Positions 6,396-6,568 of a DNA stretch of 6,568 nucleotides are shown in pieces (position 1 is the first letter of the stretch; every line of letters begins with the position of its first letter). The position numbers and the translations under genes are program-made. Source of the DNA: Clostridia bacterium (GTDB lineage Bacteria > Bacillota_A > Clostridia > Oscillospirales > CAG-272); the NCBI GenBank assembly GCA_017935805.1, contig JAGBGV010000385.1, positions 1-6,568 on the forward strand, in the 5' to 3' direction. The notes under the pieces are model-generated. The model saw nothing but the letters and a program-made list of their open reading frames with translations, was not told where the DNA came from and made no database searches.

Positions 6396-6568
6396 TTACA
6401 TGAGAGAGAGGCGCACATGGCACAGACCCTCTCCGCCGTCAGTGAAGTATTCCGCCTCAGTCACACGCAAGGATCGCCGGCCAATGACGCAAATATCTCC
6501 TCTCGAGCATCTCGGCAAGGGTACGTCCGCACCAATCTCGTCGCGGCATTGGCTGACTGCAGGGAAAA
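6396..6568 (-). CDS. Partial head-closure / connector-like protein, C-terminal 57 residues (5' end outside window)
   Basis: One minus-strand frame is open from the window edge to TAA 6398-6396; the other two frames contain stops (6441-6439 and 6463-6461). The fragment contains EIGADVPLPRCSRGDICVIG, then RRSLRVTEAEYFTDGGEG, and ends CHVRLSLM. The pattern of a 'GD' turn, a short 'R-x-L-R-V' strand and a final 'H-V-x-L' strand resembles the small beta-barrel head-closure or minor capsid proteins encoded just before the tail terminator in Firmicutes siphophages. Four cysteines occur in the 57 residues. Position supports the call: the next gene begins 18 bp later with the tail-terminator-like domain. 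The sequence match is weak because most of the protein is missing, so this rests mainly on order. Confidence 0.5.
   Translation of the reverse strand, partial: FPAVSQCRDEIGADVPLPRCSRGDICVIGRRSLRVTEAEYFTDGGEGLCHVRLSLM

Noticed and set aside
1..6568. CRISPR arrays, tRNA genes, insertion sequences or long direct repeats
   Set aside because: Reading through both strands showed no spaced repeats, cloverleaf-like sequence or transposase; nearly all bases are accounted for by coding sequence.

Overview
The window holds the 3' end of a bacterial chromosomal DNA-repair gene (uvrA, + strand, 1-1319) facing a block of phage tail-morphogenesis genes on the opposite strand (6568 down to 1372). A 14-bp hairpin terminator sits between the two converging transcription units. 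The UvrA sequence, the strong AGGAGG ribosome binding sites and the type of tail genes suggest a Gram-positive anaerobe of the Clostridia (Ruminococcus or another Oscillospiraceae member is my best guess). This is an impression from the proteins, not a database result.

Read in its direction of transcription, the minus-strand block contains: a 3' fragment of a probable head-closure/connector protein (6568-6396); a 282-residue protein that looks like a tail-terminator (minor capsid) domain fused to a major tail-tube domain (6377-5529); a small chaperone-like protein (5510-5193); a 48-codon basic ORF (5196-5050); a Dit-type distal tail protein (5050-4193); a Gp37-like baseplate hub (4184-3141); a tail-appendage adaptor (3117-2410); and a fibre/receptor-binding candidate with a fibronectin type III domain (2394-1372). 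This is the order of a siphophage neck, tail tube and tail tip. Genes are packed with ATGA or TAATG junctions or short gaps carrying ribosome binding sites, so they read as one operon whose promoter lies outside the window. All complete frames are open and intact.

Three features are unusual for an ordinary prophage. First, no tape-measure gene lies between the chaperone-like gene and Dit, where siphophages almost always have one; only the 48-codon ORF is there. Second, the terminator and tail-tube functions appear to be fused in one chain. Third, the tail operon stops 7 nt from a terminator shared with the host uvrA, with no holin, endolysin, lysogeny gene or recognisable attachment site on that side. 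The module may be a remnant prophage that lost its tape measure, or a maintained phage-derived particle (domesticated element, gene-transfer-agent-like or tailocin-like). The window alone cannot decide.
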